A stretch of DNA of 39,928 nucleotides. Source: Akkermansia muciniphila. Its GTDB lineage: Bacteria; Verrucomicrobiota; Verrucomicrobiia; Verrucomicrobiales; Akkermansiaceae. A program made the translations under genes and the position numbers. Below are positions 17,898 through 26,426 of this stretch, piece after piece; the first letter of the stretch is position 1; every line of letters starts with the position of its first letter. Under the pieces are notes generated by a model that was not told the origin of the DNA, did not search any database, and saw only the letters and a list, made by a program, of their open reading frames with translations. The stretch lies in contig CAMAQB010000025.1 in assembly GCA_945860285.1 (NCBI GenBank), positions 1 through 39,928 of the forward strand, given 5' to 3'.

Positions 17898-18314
17898 CTT
17901 TTTCTGCTGCTTCGCCGCGCCGCCAAAGGAATTGTCGTTGCCAGCCGATCCGAGTTACTTTTTTTGTGTTTTTGATTGGAGACCGGAACTAATCAGGCTT
18001 TGTCGTTCGCAGCGGCGAGTAGAATGGTCGCAAATGGGCGTTCGGAATACATGACAGCAAGAAAGGGCGTGAGCTTTTGCGGAAGATTGGTGTGGTTTAC
18101 GACCTGCCAAAGACCAACATCATTGACAAAACCCAAGGCGAAAAAGTCGACAACACCAACGGCTGGTAACTTTTCAATTGGAATTCGGGCTTTCCTCCCC
18201 GCTGTGGATGACCGGCACGTCCGCCCGACCGGGAATCAAGTCCTGCCTGACATTCAGGCCTTGCTTCCCTGCGTGCGCACAGCTACGTTCGGCAAACCAA
18301 GATCACCAGCCGTC
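17898..18314. other. Gap with relic-like sequence, no intact gene
   Basis: No intact gene is seen. A short plus-strand frame ending with TAA near 18171 reads GRELLRKIGVVYDLPKTNII and ends NTNGW, which looks protein-like but matches nothing I know; it may be the tail of a lost gene. The frame extending back from the SRPBCC gene through this region has no family character. Confidence 0.4.
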
Positions 18315-18773
18315 ATGCCGTCAGCAGCCATCACTGAGCACATGCCCTCCAGAGCGGTAGACGTGTTTGACCTGTTACACGACTACTCGCGGCGACTTGA
18401 GTGGGATACTTTGCTGCGAGAGGCACGTTTTACTCGCGGCAACACTGCGGCGGGAATTGGAGCAACGACATTGTGCGTAGGGAAGCCACTTTTCGGTATC
18501 ATTGGCATAGAGACCTCCTATTTGACTTTCAACCGTGGCGTCATCGCGGCTGTCGACATGATCAACCATCCTCCGTTTTTCGAGACTTTTGCAGCCAGCA
18601 TTCGTCACAAGGACACGGGCGATGGCTCATCTGTCACCTACCGCTTCAACTTTAGGGCACGCCCTCGCTTGCTGCGTTGGTTGTTGGAGCCCATCATGCT
18701 TGTTGTGCTTCGGCATGAGACGCGGCAGCGTTTGAGAGCACTGTCCAGATTCCTGGCAGCCACGCCGAAATGA
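18315..18773 (+). CDS. SRPBCC-family (START/polyketide cyclase-like) protein
   Basis: A 152-aa soluble protein. From residue ~10 it matches the SRPBCC ligand-binding fold: the opening helix VFDLLHDYSRRLEWDTLL, beta strands with ARFTRG and SYLTFNRGVIAAV, and a C-terminal helix pattern HETRQRLRALSRFL typical of polyketide cyclase/dehydrase-type members that bind hydrophobic ligands. The ligand is unknown. The frame is open back to 17976, but the extra N-terminus has no such character, so the ATG at 18315 (or 18342) is preferred. It sits between decayed sequences. Confidence 0.65.
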   Translation: MPSAAITEHMPSRAVDVFDLLHDYSRRLEWDTLLREARFTRGNTAAGIGATTLCVGKPLFGIIGIETSYLTFNRGVIAAVDMINHPPFFETFAASIRHKDTGDGSSVTYRFNFRARPRLLRWLLEPIMLVVLRHETRQRLRALSRFLAATPK

Positions 18774-18827
18774 CCAAGCCACACCACGACTCTAAAGTAA
18801 GATCATTCCATAAATTACACACCAAAT

Positions 18828-19047
18828 ATGAATAACACACCAAAGTGCCTCAAGTGCAGCGGCGAGATGAAAGAAGGTTTTGTGGTTGATCAGACATACG
18901 ACCAGATTTCCATCGAAGCGTGGGTAGAAAGCCCTCCTGAAAAAACAATCTTTGGCAGTCCGAAGGTTCTAGATCGGGAAAACTCGTAAAATTCGGACAT
19001 TCTATTGCCAGTTCTGTGGGTTCCTTGAGAGCTACGCGTTCGTATAA
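18828..19047 (+). pseudogene. Small zinc-ribbon protein (DUF6487-like), one-base frameshift
   Basis: The frame from the ATG at 18828 encodes KCLKCSGEMKEGFVVDQ, an N-terminal CxxC zinc knuckle, then EAWVESPPEKTIFG, and stops at 18987-18989. Removing one base from the GGGAAAA run at 18976-18982 lets the frame continue through RKTRKIRTFYCQFCGFLESY with the second CxxC, ending at 19045-19047 (72 aa). The layout (CxxC-GEM.EGF-x-EWVEG.PEK-...-C..CGYLE.YA) is that of the small PF20097/DUF6487-type zinc ribbons. It is a real frameshift or a homopolymer error. Confidence 0.65.
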
Positions 19048-19286
19048 TGAGTGCATGAGGTCCAAGCGGTCGGGTTCAGACGGCACCGGATTGCGACTGC
19101 ATGCTGCGACTGATTCAGAAGTCCGCCGCGCACGACCGAATTCGGATCGAACTTGTGACCGTCAGCAGCTAACGAGAAAAACTGCGGAAAAATCATGGCG
19201 GCAGAATCGACATATCGCCCGACCGCCGACAATCATGCCCTTGCCAATCGTCCGGTTTTCTGAATAGATTTGCGGAACGCAATTCT

Positions 19287-20198
19287 ATGTCATCGCCCAC
19301 ACTGTTGATCCTCGCCGCCGGAATGGGTTCCCGTTACGGAGGGCTGAAGCAAATGGATCCGATGGGTCCCCATGGCGAAACCGTGCTTGATTACTCGGTC
19401 TACGATGCCATTCGCGCTGGATTCCAAAGGGTGGTCTTCATCATTCGCCGGGATTTTGCCGAGGCGTTCCAGTCCGGCATCGGTGCCCGTTTTGCGGGAA
19501 AAATCGAGGTCGATTATGCCTATCAAGCCCTCGACGACCTGCCAGCCGGGTTTTCCGTGCCGGAGGGTCGCAGCAAACCCTGGGGCACCAGTCACGCGAT
19601 CCGCGCGGCCCGTGATCTGATCAGCGGCCCCTTTGCCGTGATCAATGCCGATGACTTCTATGGTCGGGATTCCTACGAGCGCGCTGCCCGATTCTTGCAA
19701 TCCCCGCCCGCACGTAATGGCAAGGAGCACTACGCGATGGTCGGCTATCAGCTTGAAAATACGCTGTCGGACCACGGCGATGTCAACCGCGGCATCTGCC
19801 AGAGCGATGCGGACGGTTATCTTACCGGGGTGGAAGAGGTGCTGAAAATCCAGCGCGCCGACGATGGCACGGTGCGTGGCAACTACCTCGACGGCTCGCG
19901 CAGGGAGGTTCCGACCGGTTCGATTGTCTCGATGAACTTCTGGGGCTTCAGTGCCGGGTTTATTCCACAACTCGAGGACCACTTCACCCGCTTTCTTCAA
20001 CAACACGGCCAAGAGGAAAAATCGGAGTGCTACATTCCGACTGTCGTCGATGAAGTCATACACAATGGCCTGGCCGACTGCGCGGTATTGCCGACCAGCA
20101 GTTCATGGTTCGGAGTCACTTATCCGGAGGACAAAGCACACGTCGTCGCCAACATCCGCGCCTTGATCGAAGCCGGCGAATATCCCACCATGATCTAA
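19287..20198 (+). CDS. Sugar-1-phosphate nucleotidyltransferase
   Basis: A 303-aa cytoplasmic NTP-transferase-fold enzyme that should activate a sugar 1-phosphate to an NDP-sugar. The N-terminal ILAAGMGSRYGGLKQMDPMG (residues 8-27) is the nucleotide-binding signature, and FAVINADDFYG holds the metal-binding Asp block. GTSHAIRAA, a substrate-loop element, and the SMNFWGFS block are also typical. There is no C-terminal hexapeptide domain, so it is not a full GlmU. It is followed 5 bp later by a sugar kinase and then an epimerase, suggesting a salvage route kinase -> nucleotidyltransferase -> 4-epimerase, possibly for an N-acetylhexosamine. Confidence 0.85.
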   Translation: MSSPTLLILAAGMGSRYGGLKQMDPMGPHGETVLDYSVYDAIRAGFQRVVFIIRRDFAEAFQSGIGARFAGKIEVDYAYQALDDLPAGFSVPEGRSKPWGTSHAIRAARDLISGPFAVINADDFYGRDSYERAARFLQSPPARNGKEHYAMVGYQLENTLSDHGDVNRGICQSDADGYLTGVEEVLKIQRADDGTVRGNYLDGSRREVPTGSIVSMNFWGFSAGFIPQLEDHFTRFLQQHGQEEKSECYIPTVVDEVIHNGLADCAVLPTSSSWFGVTYPEDKAHVVANIRALIEAGEYPTMI

Positions 20199-20203
20199 GC
20201 GGC

Positions 20204-21319
20204 ATGCACGATTTATCCGTCATCTCCGGGTTGTTCGACATGCGCGCCGATTTCGTGCACGCCCATCCCTATGGTTCCGGACACATCAACGATACCTACT
20301 GCGCCTGGTATGATGCCGCCGGTCAGCGGATTCGCTACATCCACCAACGCATCAACCACCAGGTGTTCGCGAACCCGGTTGCGCTGATGGAAAACGTCGC
20401 GCGGGTGACCAGTCACGCGCTGCACTTGCTGCGCGAGCAGGGCCATCCCGAAGCCCATCGGCGCACTCTCACCTGCATTCCCGCCCGAGATGGAAAACCG
20501 TATGCCCACGATGCCGACGGCAATGTCTGGCGCACCTATCCCTTCATCGAAAGGGCGCGGGGCCATGATGTACTTGAATCCCCCGCCCAGGCCTATCAGG
20601 CGGCACTGGCTTTCGGTGGGTTCCAGAAACTCGCCGCCGGGCTGCCGGGCGCACGTCTGCACGAAACCATTGCGAACTTTCACCATACCCGAAAGCGCTA
20701 TGAAGCACTGATGCGCGCGGTGGAAATCGACAACCATGGTCGAGCCGGGGAGGTCGGCGAGGAAATCGATTTTGTCAGATCCCGTGAGGCCGATTGTTCG
20801 ATCCTTGTCGATCAAATCGCAGCCGGAGAAATTCCCGAGCGGGTCACCCACAACGACACGAAACTGAACAACGTGCTGCTCGACGATGTCACGGCTGAGG
20901 GCGTTTGCGTGATCGACCTCGACACAACGATGCCCGGCTGCGCGCTTTATGATTTCGGCGACATGGTGCGCAGTGCCGTGCCGAAACTGGCTGAAGATGC
21001 AACCGATCTTGAATCGATGGATCTGCGGTTCGACATGTTCCGCGCCCTGCTTTCGGGCTTCACCCGATCGGCGGACTTCCTCAATCAGGCGGAGAAAAAC
21101 CATCTCGCCTGTGCGGGAAAGCTGCTGACACTCGAGTGCGGAATTCGATTTCTCACCGACTACATCAACGGCGACGTCTATTTCAAAATCAAGCGACCAA
21201 GTCAAAACATCGACCGCTGCCGCAACCAATTCGCCGCGGTAAAAGTCATGGAAAACCGGATGTCCGAACTCGAAGACATAGTCGAATCCTGCCTGCAGGA
21301 AAACAAACAGCTGTCATGA
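20204..21319 (+). CDS. Phosphotransferase (APH/choline-kinase fold), probable N-acetylhexosamine 1-kinase-like
   Basis: A 371-aa cytoplasmic kinase of the aminoglycoside-phosphotransferase fold. Key motifs: GSGHINDTYCAW (nucleotide loop region), the catalytic loop VTHNDTKLNNVLLDD (His and Asp near residue 216) and the metal-binding VIDLDTTMPG. The HNDTK..N form occurs in homologues annotated as N-acetylhexosamine 1-kinase (NahK) or 'mucin desulfatase', not in antibiotic-resistance enzymes. Position between a nucleotidyltransferase and an epimerase supports anomeric sugar phosphorylation, as in the Lnp/NahK pathway. The start at 20204 lies 5 bp after the previous stop. Its stop overlaps the epimerase start as ATGA. 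Substrate is inferred. Confidence 0.75.
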   Translation: MHDLSVISGLFDMRADFVHAHPYGSGHINDTYCAWYDAAGQRIRYIHQRINHQVFANPVALMENVARVTSHALHLLREQGHPEAHRRTLTCIPARDGKPYAHDADGNVWRTYPFIERARGHDVLESPAQAYQAALAFGGFQKLAAGLPGARLHETIANFHHTRKRYEALMRAVEIDNHGRAGEVGEEIDFVRSREADCSILVDQIAAGEIPERVTHNDTKLNNVLLDDVTAEGVCVIDLDTTMPGCALYDFGDMVRSAVPKLAEDATDLESMDLRFDMFRALLSGFTRSADFLNQAEKNHLACAGKLLTLECGIRFLTDYINGDVYFKIKRPSQNIDRCRNQFAAVKVMENRMSELEDIVESCLQENKQLS

Positions 21320-22230
21320 AAATTCTCATCACCGGAGGTTCGGGGTTCATCGGTTCGCATATCGCCGAACACTTTCAATCGAGCGCGGATGAAATCCGGG
21401 TGTTGGACAACTACCGCACGGGTTATGCGAAAAATCTTGCCGGACTTTCGGTAAAAATGCTTGAGGGGTCGATCACCGACCGCGGATTGGTCAGACGCGC
21501 GGTGCAGGGAGTCGATGTCATTTTCCACATGGCCGCCTTGGTCAGCGTGCCTGAGTCGATGGATCGTCCCGCCGAGTGCGTGGACATCAATGTGCTTGGA
21601 CTGCTCAATGTATTGGAGGAAGCGGCGGAGGCGGGAGTGAAAAAGCTGGTCTTTGCCTCCTCCGCTGCGGTGTATGGCGACAATCCGACCGTGCCGAAAT
21701 GCGAGACCATGCGGCCCGAACCACGCAGCCCCTATGCGATCACCAAGCTCGACGGCGAATACTATCTGGATATGTTCCAGCGCAGCGGTCGCCTGCAAAC
21801 CGCGTCGATCCGCTTCTTCAACGTCTTCGGTCCCCGTCAGGACCCACAAGGTGCTTACGCCGCAGCAGTGCCGATTTTCCTCATGAAAGCATTGAAAAAC
21901 GAGGACATCACCATCTTCGGCGATGGCGGGGCGACCCGCGATTTCATCTACGTCAAAGACATCGTCGGCGCACTGGTTTATGCCGCGCAAAACGATCTGC
22001 ATGGAGTGTTCAATGCCGGTTATGGCGGACAAATCACCATCAATGAACTCGCCGAAACCATCATCGGCCTCACGGGATCGCGCTCGAAAATCATTCATCT
22101 CCCCGAACGCGCGGGCGATGTCAGGCATTCGCGCGCCAGTTCCGACAAACTGCGCGCCGCGGGATGGGTCCCGCAATTCTCGTTGACCGAAGGATTGGAC
22201 AAAACGGTGGAATTTTTCCGCAAAGTCTGA
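21316..22230 (+). CDS. NAD-dependent epimerase/dehydratase (UDP-hexose 4-epimerase-like)
   Basis: A 304-aa cytoplasmic extended short-chain dehydrogenase. MKILITGGSGFIGSH gives the GxxGxxG NAD site (Gly7-Gly13); LDNYRTGY follows the second strand; HMAALVSVPESM, SSAAVYGDN and YAITK (Tyr140, Lys144) give the catalytic set, and FFNVFGPRQDP plus the GDGGATRDFIYVKD block match the UDP-glucose/UDP-GlcNAc 4-epimerase group. The ATG at 21316 overlaps the kinase stop by 4 bp (ATGA), which fixes the start and implies coupling. With its neighbours it would interconvert the NDP-sugar product. Confidence 0.88.
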   Translation: MKILITGGSGFIGSHIAEHFQSSADEIRVLDNYRTGYAKNLAGLSVKMLEGSITDRGLVRRAVQGVDVIFHMAALVSVPESMDRPAECVDINVLGLLNVLEEAAEAGVKKLVFASSAAVYGDNPTVPKCETMRPEPRSPYAITKLDGEYYLDMFQRSGRLQTASIRFFNVFGPRQDPQGAYAAAVPIFLMKALKNEDITIFGDGGATRDFIYVKDIVGALVYAAQNDLHGVFNAGYGGQITINELAETIIGLTGSRSKIIHLPERAGDVRHSRASSDKLRAAGWVPQFSLTEGLDKTVEFFRKV

Positions 22231-22245
22231 AGTTATTTTCATCGC

Positions 22246-23319
22246 ATGCACTCAAAGCCGGTCATCCTCGCTGTTCTATTCGCAACATGGCCGGTCGATG
22301 CCGCGGAAAAAAGTGCACCGACAATCGTGAGGAATGTCATCGAACTGCGGGCCGCGCTCGCAGGTCTGAAGGACGGCGCGACGCTCAAAATCGGCCCGGG
22401 CGACTATCCGGGCGGCCATTACATCGAGCGGACCGCCGATCTAACGATTGAGGCGCTCGACCCGGAACAGCCACCACATTTCAAGGGCTCCGCCAACGCC
22501 TGGCATTTCGCCCGCTGCCCCAATCTGACATTGCGGAACCTCCGCGTGAGCGGGCAAACGGACAACGGCCTCAATATCGATGACGGCGGCGAACTAACAA
22601 AACCCGTCGGCGGCATCACGATTGAGAACATCGCGGTCAGCGACATTGGTCCGACGGGCAATCACGACGGCGTCAAATGTTCGGGCCTTGATGAACTGGT
22701 CATTCGCAATTGCCGGATCACCGGCTGGGGTGGCCAGGGTATCGACATGGTTGGTTGCCACAAAGTGACGATCCGTGCTTGCACATTTACGGGCAAAGCA
22801 GGGTTCAGCGCGAGTGCTGGCATTCAGCTGAAAGGAGGGACAGCGGATGTCAGCGTGGAAAAATGCCATTTCAAAAGCGCGGGCGAGCGCCCCCTGAACA
22901 TCGGCGGCTCCACCGGTCTCGCCTACTTCCGACCTCAAGGTGCCAAATTCGAAGCTGCGCGAATCAGCGTGCGCGACAACGTGATCGAAGCCAGCCCCTG
23001 TGCCGCCGCCTTCGTCGGAGTCGATGGCGCGGAGTTCACCGGCAACACGATTCTGTTCCCGGAGAAATGGATTTTCCGCATCCTGCAGGAGACCGTGGAA
23101 CCAGGTTTCGTGCCGTGCCGTAACGTGCTCATTTCATCGAACCGCATCGTGTTCCTACGGTCGCAAGTGCAGGTTGAAATCAACATCGGTCCGAACACCG
23201 CGGCGAACAGTTTCCGCTTCGCGCAAAACCAGTGGTTTGCGGAAGACCGCCCGCAGGAATCACGTCCGACCCTGCCGAGCGCGGAAAAAGACGGCATCCA
23301 TGTCCGCGATCCGCACTAG
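22246..23319 (+). CDS. Secreted right-handed beta-helix protein
   Basis: A 357-aa exported protein with a signal peptide (VILAVLFATWPVDA, cleavage near residue 20). Residues ~60-320 show beta-helix coils with repeated strands such as LTLRNLRVSG, ITIENIAVSD, LVIRNCRITG and VTIRACTFTG, as in pectate-lyase-like or chondroitinase-B-like folds. No definite catalytic lysine/arginine set could be assigned. It follows the sugar-nucleotide genes by 15 bp and may share their transcript, suggesting polysaccharide binding or cleavage. It converges on the respiratory operon with 11 bp between the genes. Confidence 0.75.
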   Translation: MHSKPVILAVLFATWPVDAAEKSAPTIVRNVIELRAALAGLKDGATLKIGPGDYPGGHYIERTADLTIEALDPEQPPHFKGSANAWHFARCPNLTLRNLRVSGQTDNGLNIDDGGELTKPVGGITIENIAVSDIGPTGNHDGVKCSGLDELVIRNCRITGWGGQGIDMVGCHKVTIRACTFTGKAGFSASAGIQLKGGTADVSVEKCHFKSAGERPLNIGGSTGLAYFRPQGAKFEAARISVRDNVIEASPCAAAFVGVDGAEFTGNTILFPEKWIFRILQETVEPGFVPCRNVLISSNRIVFLRSQVQVEINIGPNTAANSFRFAQNQWFAEDRPQESRPTLPSAEKDGIHVRDPH

Positions 23320-23330
23320 AGGAAAGTCGA

Positions 23331-24119
23331 TTATTTTTTCGCTGCCACAGGCTTGAGGCTGATAGGATCGATCATGATGTTGGGATCAGCCTTGTCGCCC
23401 GGCAGTTCTTTTTCATGTTCCTTCAGTTCCTCCGCCGTGACAGCTGAACCTGCCTTGGCCCGTTTGGCGCTGATGTCCACAGCTGCTTTCGCCATCTCTG
23501 GAGTGATGACATCGCCAACCGAATTGCCGAAGCTATTACGGACAAAAGTCAGGAGAAATGCCAGATCCTGCGGACTCATCCCCCCACCCTGCGCAGGCAT
23601 AACACCGGCACCGAAGACCTTGCCGGTACTTGTTGGCCCCTGGAGACCGTTGATGACAACCTGGGCAAACCGTTCACTCGGTCCCGTCGCCCAGGAGGAG
23701 CCAGCGAGCGAAGGATAGTTCACGCCGTCGCCTTTCCCATCCGCGCCGTGGCAACCGTTGCATTTCGCACTGTAGAGAGCCTGGCCTTTTTTCACATACA
23801 CCGCAAGCATCGGCTTGGGCGGCAGTGCGACTTCATCAGCCATGCCGGGAGGTTTGCCTCGAACATAGTCCGGCTTGATCGTTGTGCCGTAACGGAACAA
23901 TGTGCCCTCGCTGTTGCCCAACACCGAACCGGCGATGATCAGCATCACCGCACAGAGAGCGAACGTCGCGATCGACAAAGGTTCGCCGCCCGTGCCCGGA
24001 TTGCGGTTTTCCCGGGCTGCCGCCGACGTGACCGCAGCGGAACTGTGCGCGAAGGAGACATTGATCGAGTCGTCCAAATCCGGGCGACTGTCATTGCTGG
24101 TTGAAGTATTTTGTGACAT
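23331..24119 (-). CDS. Membrane-anchored monoheme cytochrome c (CcoP-position)
   Basis: A 262-aa protein with a cytoplasmic tail (1-47), one membrane helix (49-67) and a periplasmic cytochrome c domain with a single heme site CNGCH (120-124). GVMPAQG..MSPQDLAFLLTFVRNSFGN supplies the axial Met and the last helix. It takes the CcoP position at the end of the operon but has one heme, whereas CcoP normally has two. It is a paralogue of the cytochrome at 26427-27218: both share the LAGS.W..GP segment and a VRNS.GN ending. Probable role: electron carrier of the complex III/cbb3-like assembly. It is the last gene, 34 bp after ccoO. Confidence 0.85.
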   Translation of the reverse strand: MSQNTSTSNDSRPDLDDSINVSFAHSSAAVTSAAARENRNPGTGGEPLSIATFALCAVMLIIAGSVLGNSEGTLFRYGTTIKPDYVRGKPPGMADEVALPPKPMLAVYVKKGQALYSAKCNGCHGADGKGDGVNYPSLAGSSWATGPSERFAQVVINGLQGPTSTGKVFGAGVMPAQGGGMSPQDLAFLLTFVRNSFGNSVGDVITPEMAKAAVDISAKRAKAGSAVTAEELKEHEKELPGDKADPNIMIDPISLKPVAAKK

Positions 24120-24153
24120 TGGGATGAAGGAATGGAAGTGGCGGAAAAACGAC

Positions 24154-24867
24154 TTATTTCTCGGCGGGTTTCGGCGGGGCGTGATTCATTGACGCGGGAA
24201 GCGCATCGTTCTTTTTCATCGACTGCAGATAGCTGACCAGCGCACGTGCCTCGGGCTTGGGCCGTGGTTGCGAATCCTTGGACTTGTTCGATTCAAAAAG
24301 GAAACGGAACGACGGGCAGGTGGACCAGCGCATGTGCAGTTGTTTGCGGGGGTTGTAGAGATGATCGTAGAACAGGGCATCCGGAGTGACCTTCATCGAA
24401 TCGTTCCAGGCAGTGCCCAGCGACTCCTTCTTCGCAGCGTTGATATCCAGGCATTCTTTTTCGAAACGGCTGCCGACGTTGGAAAGATCCGGACCGATTC
24501 GCATAGTGCCAATCTGTGCAAACGACTCGCCCTGATAATCGAAGACATTGGTTTCCCTGCGGGTGTCGCCCCGATCAGGATCCGTTTTGAAGCCACCCCA
24601 GCCATCGCGGTGAAGATCATTGCCGGCATAGGTGGGTCGAACCACCTGGGTATGGCAGACGTAACAACCGTTCTGTGCATAAACCTTGGCGCCATTGACG
24701 ATCTGGCCGGTGCGTTTCGGGAAATACACCCCGGTTTTACCGTCCAATGCCTCATTGTAGGGAACCGGTTGGATGTCGCGCGTTTTGTAAAAGGGAAGAA
24801 CTACGGCAAACAGCCAGGCCGTGCCGAAGCTGGCAATCATACCAAGAGTGAAAGTGCGGAGTGTCAT
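24154..24867 (-). CDS. ccoO: CcoO-like monoheme cytochrome c subunit of a cbb3-type complex
   Basis: A 237-aa inner-membrane protein with one N-terminal helix (8-26) and a periplasmic cytochrome c domain. NGCYVCHTQVVRPTYAG (heme site 68-72) and MRIGPDLSNVGSRFEKE closely match CcoO/FixO, whose usual forms are GCYNCHSQMIRP and RTGPDLARVGGR. The axial Met is probably in QLHMRW. CcoO normally passes electrons to the CcoN heme b. Here the adjacent CcoN homologue lacks its metal ligands, so the electron acceptor is unclear. Confidence 0.85.
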   Translation of the reverse strand: MTLRTFTLGMIASFGTAWLFAVVLPFYKTRDIQPVPYNEALDGKTGVYFPKRTGQIVNGAKVYAQNGCYVCHTQVVRPTYAGNDLHRDGWGGFKTDPDRGDTRRETNVFDYQGESFAQIGTMRIGPDLSNVGSRFEKECLDINAAKKESLGTAWNDSMKVTPDALFYDHLYNPRKQLHMRWSTCPSFRFLFESNKSKDSQPRPKPEARALVSYLQSMKKNDALPASMNHAPPKPAEK

Positions 24868-24900
24868 GGCGAAAAGATGGGCAGTGGATTTCCGTGTTGT

Positions 24901-26400
24901 TCAATGGGCGATTACCGAGCCGGGACCGGCATTGTCGATGTCACCTTCCGGACCGTGCGGGTTTTCGACGTGGGCGTGACCCAGCAACGTGGGATGCGAC
25001 GAGCGGCGGCCTAGGCGCATCCACATCAGCAAGAGGTGCAGGAAGAAAAACACATTCGATAAAAGCACGAAGCACCAGGCGATCAGCGTGGCCATTTGAT
25101 AAGGGTAGGCGCGCTCGACGGCATTGGCCCAGGAAAACTGGAACTCCTCCTGACCCTGGCCGTGCAGCAGGCCACCGAGCACCGAAAGCACCGCGACGGT
25201 GATCACGCCGTACATTGAAAACAGGAAGTGCAGTTTTATGAAGCGTTTGGAAAGCCATTCGCGCCGGGTAACCCGCGGCACGATGAAATAAATCGCACCG
25301 AACATCAAGAAACTAAAGCAGCCATAGATCGCAAGAATATCCATTCCGTATGAAGTGATGCTGAACTGGGTCAGTTGGAGCGTGGAACCGGGCCAGTTGA
25401 TCAACGCACCGGTGATGCCCAGCAGGAACATGCACACCACGCCGCCAGCCGCGAAGCGCAGCGAGGGACTGGACGCAAACTTCGCGGGGGCGGCAATCAC
25501 CGTGCGCATCGTACTGATCGCGATTGCCACCGTCGGAATGCCGATCAAAACAGTGGCCGCGGCTCCCATGTAGGGAAGGAAAAACGGCACGGGCGCACCA
25601 GCCAGTTTTTGCATGCCGGCCCATGGAGCGATGATCGCAAGGGTCCAGAAGCCGATCACCGAGAGCGAATAGCTGTAAACCGGTTTGCCGGTGATCTTGG
25701 GAGCAAGATAATACGCAGCGGCGGCAGCAGTGGGAAGGAAGAACAAATAAACAAGCCCCGAGCGGAACCAGGCGGCCACGGCAGCCGACATCAGCGCGTT
25801 GCCGCCGACGCAGAAAATCAATACGAACGCGGTGATCATGATCCACGGGAACCAGATCATTGCACCGACCGCATACCATTGCGAGACATAGACCTGACCG
25901 GGCACGCGGATGCGGAACTGAATCATCGTCCACACCGCAATCATGGCATACGCTGCCAGCAGGGCGGGCCAGACCATGGTCGGAAATTCCATCCACGGCA
26001 CTCCCGTGCCAAAGCCCGCTAGAATCGCGATCAAACCGATCAAAATGACCAGATTCCATGCATGTCCCGCAGTGAGAATGATGCCCGGTGCGCGGTTTTC
26101 CTGACGGGTCAATCGCGCGATCAACCAGATCAACACTCCAAAGGCCGCCTGACAACCCCAACCGTAAACCAGAGCCGACATATGGGCCGCAAATACCCGG
26201 CCTTGTGTGAACCACGCACAATCACCCATGAATTCGGGGGCCACCATTTTGGCGGTGGCAATAACGCCAAGGATCAGCGACACGGCAAGCCACGCCGCGC
26301 CACTGGTGAAAAAGAACATCACCGGATGGCGAAGCGAACGGTCGATCGCCGTGCGCAGAATGGCATCCTGTTCCGCTGTTTGATTGGTTTCTTGTGACAT
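24901..26400 (-). CDS. CcoN homologue (cbb3 subunit I fold) lacking nearly all heme/CuB ligands
   Basis: A 499-aa, roughly 12-helix membrane protein clearly related to CcoN: QGRVFAAHMSALVYGWG, SQWYAVGAMIWFPW, APKITGKPVYSYSLSVIGFWTLA, FGAIYFIVPRVTRREW. In active cbb3 oxidases six histidines bind low-spin heme b (two), heme b3 (one) and CuB (three). Only the first is present (His73). The CuB position in the WWYGHN-type motif reads WFRSG (Ser214); the HH pair reads Gln264-Lys265 (AGMQKLAG); the active-site Tyr position is Ala258; the GHVH motif region reads TSYGMDI. There is no histidine between residues 114 and 390. The frame is intact and flanked by intact genes, so this looks like a kept, non-oxidase subunit. 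Ligand positions rest on my recalled alignment to CcoN. Confidence 0.85.
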   Translation of the reverse strand: MSQETNQTAEQDAILRTAIDRSLRHPVMFFFTSGAAWLAVSLILGVIATAKMVAPEFMGDCAWFTQGRVFAAHMSALVYGWGCQAAFGVLIWLIARLTRQENRAPGIILTAGHAWNLVILIGLIAILAGFGTGVPWMEFPTMVWPALLAAYAMIAVWTMIQFRIRVPGQVYVSQWYAVGAMIWFPWIMITAFVLIFCVGGNALMSAAVAAWFRSGLVYLFFLPTAAAAAYYLAPKITGKPVYSYSLSVIGFWTLAIIAPWAGMQKLAGAPVPFFLPYMGAAATVLIGIPTVAIAISTMRTVIAAPAKFASSPSLRFAAGGVVCMFLLGITGALINWPGSTLQLTQFSITSYGMDILAIYGCFSFLMFGAIYFIVPRVTRREWLSKRFIKLHFLFSMYGVITVAVLSVLGGLLHGQGQEEFQFSWANAVERAYPYQMATLIAWCFVLLSNVFFFLHLLLMWMRLGRRSSHPTLLGHAHVENPHGPEGDIDNAGPGSVIAH

Positions 26401-26426
26401 CGTAGAGTAAATTTCCTGTTCGAGAA

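Noticed and set aside
18135-18180. AAGTCG..ACACCAAC.GGC..AACTTTTCAATT resembles the left arm of attC3
   Set aside because: No paired right arm with a GTT core follows at the right distance, and the similarity is short; left as a possible chance match.
18287-18293. GTTCGGC before the SRPBCC gene, and GCCGAA at that gene's end, hinting at a lone cassette
   Set aside because: The R'' box is imperfect (GCCGAAA), lies in coding sequence, and no attC hairpin surrounds either site.
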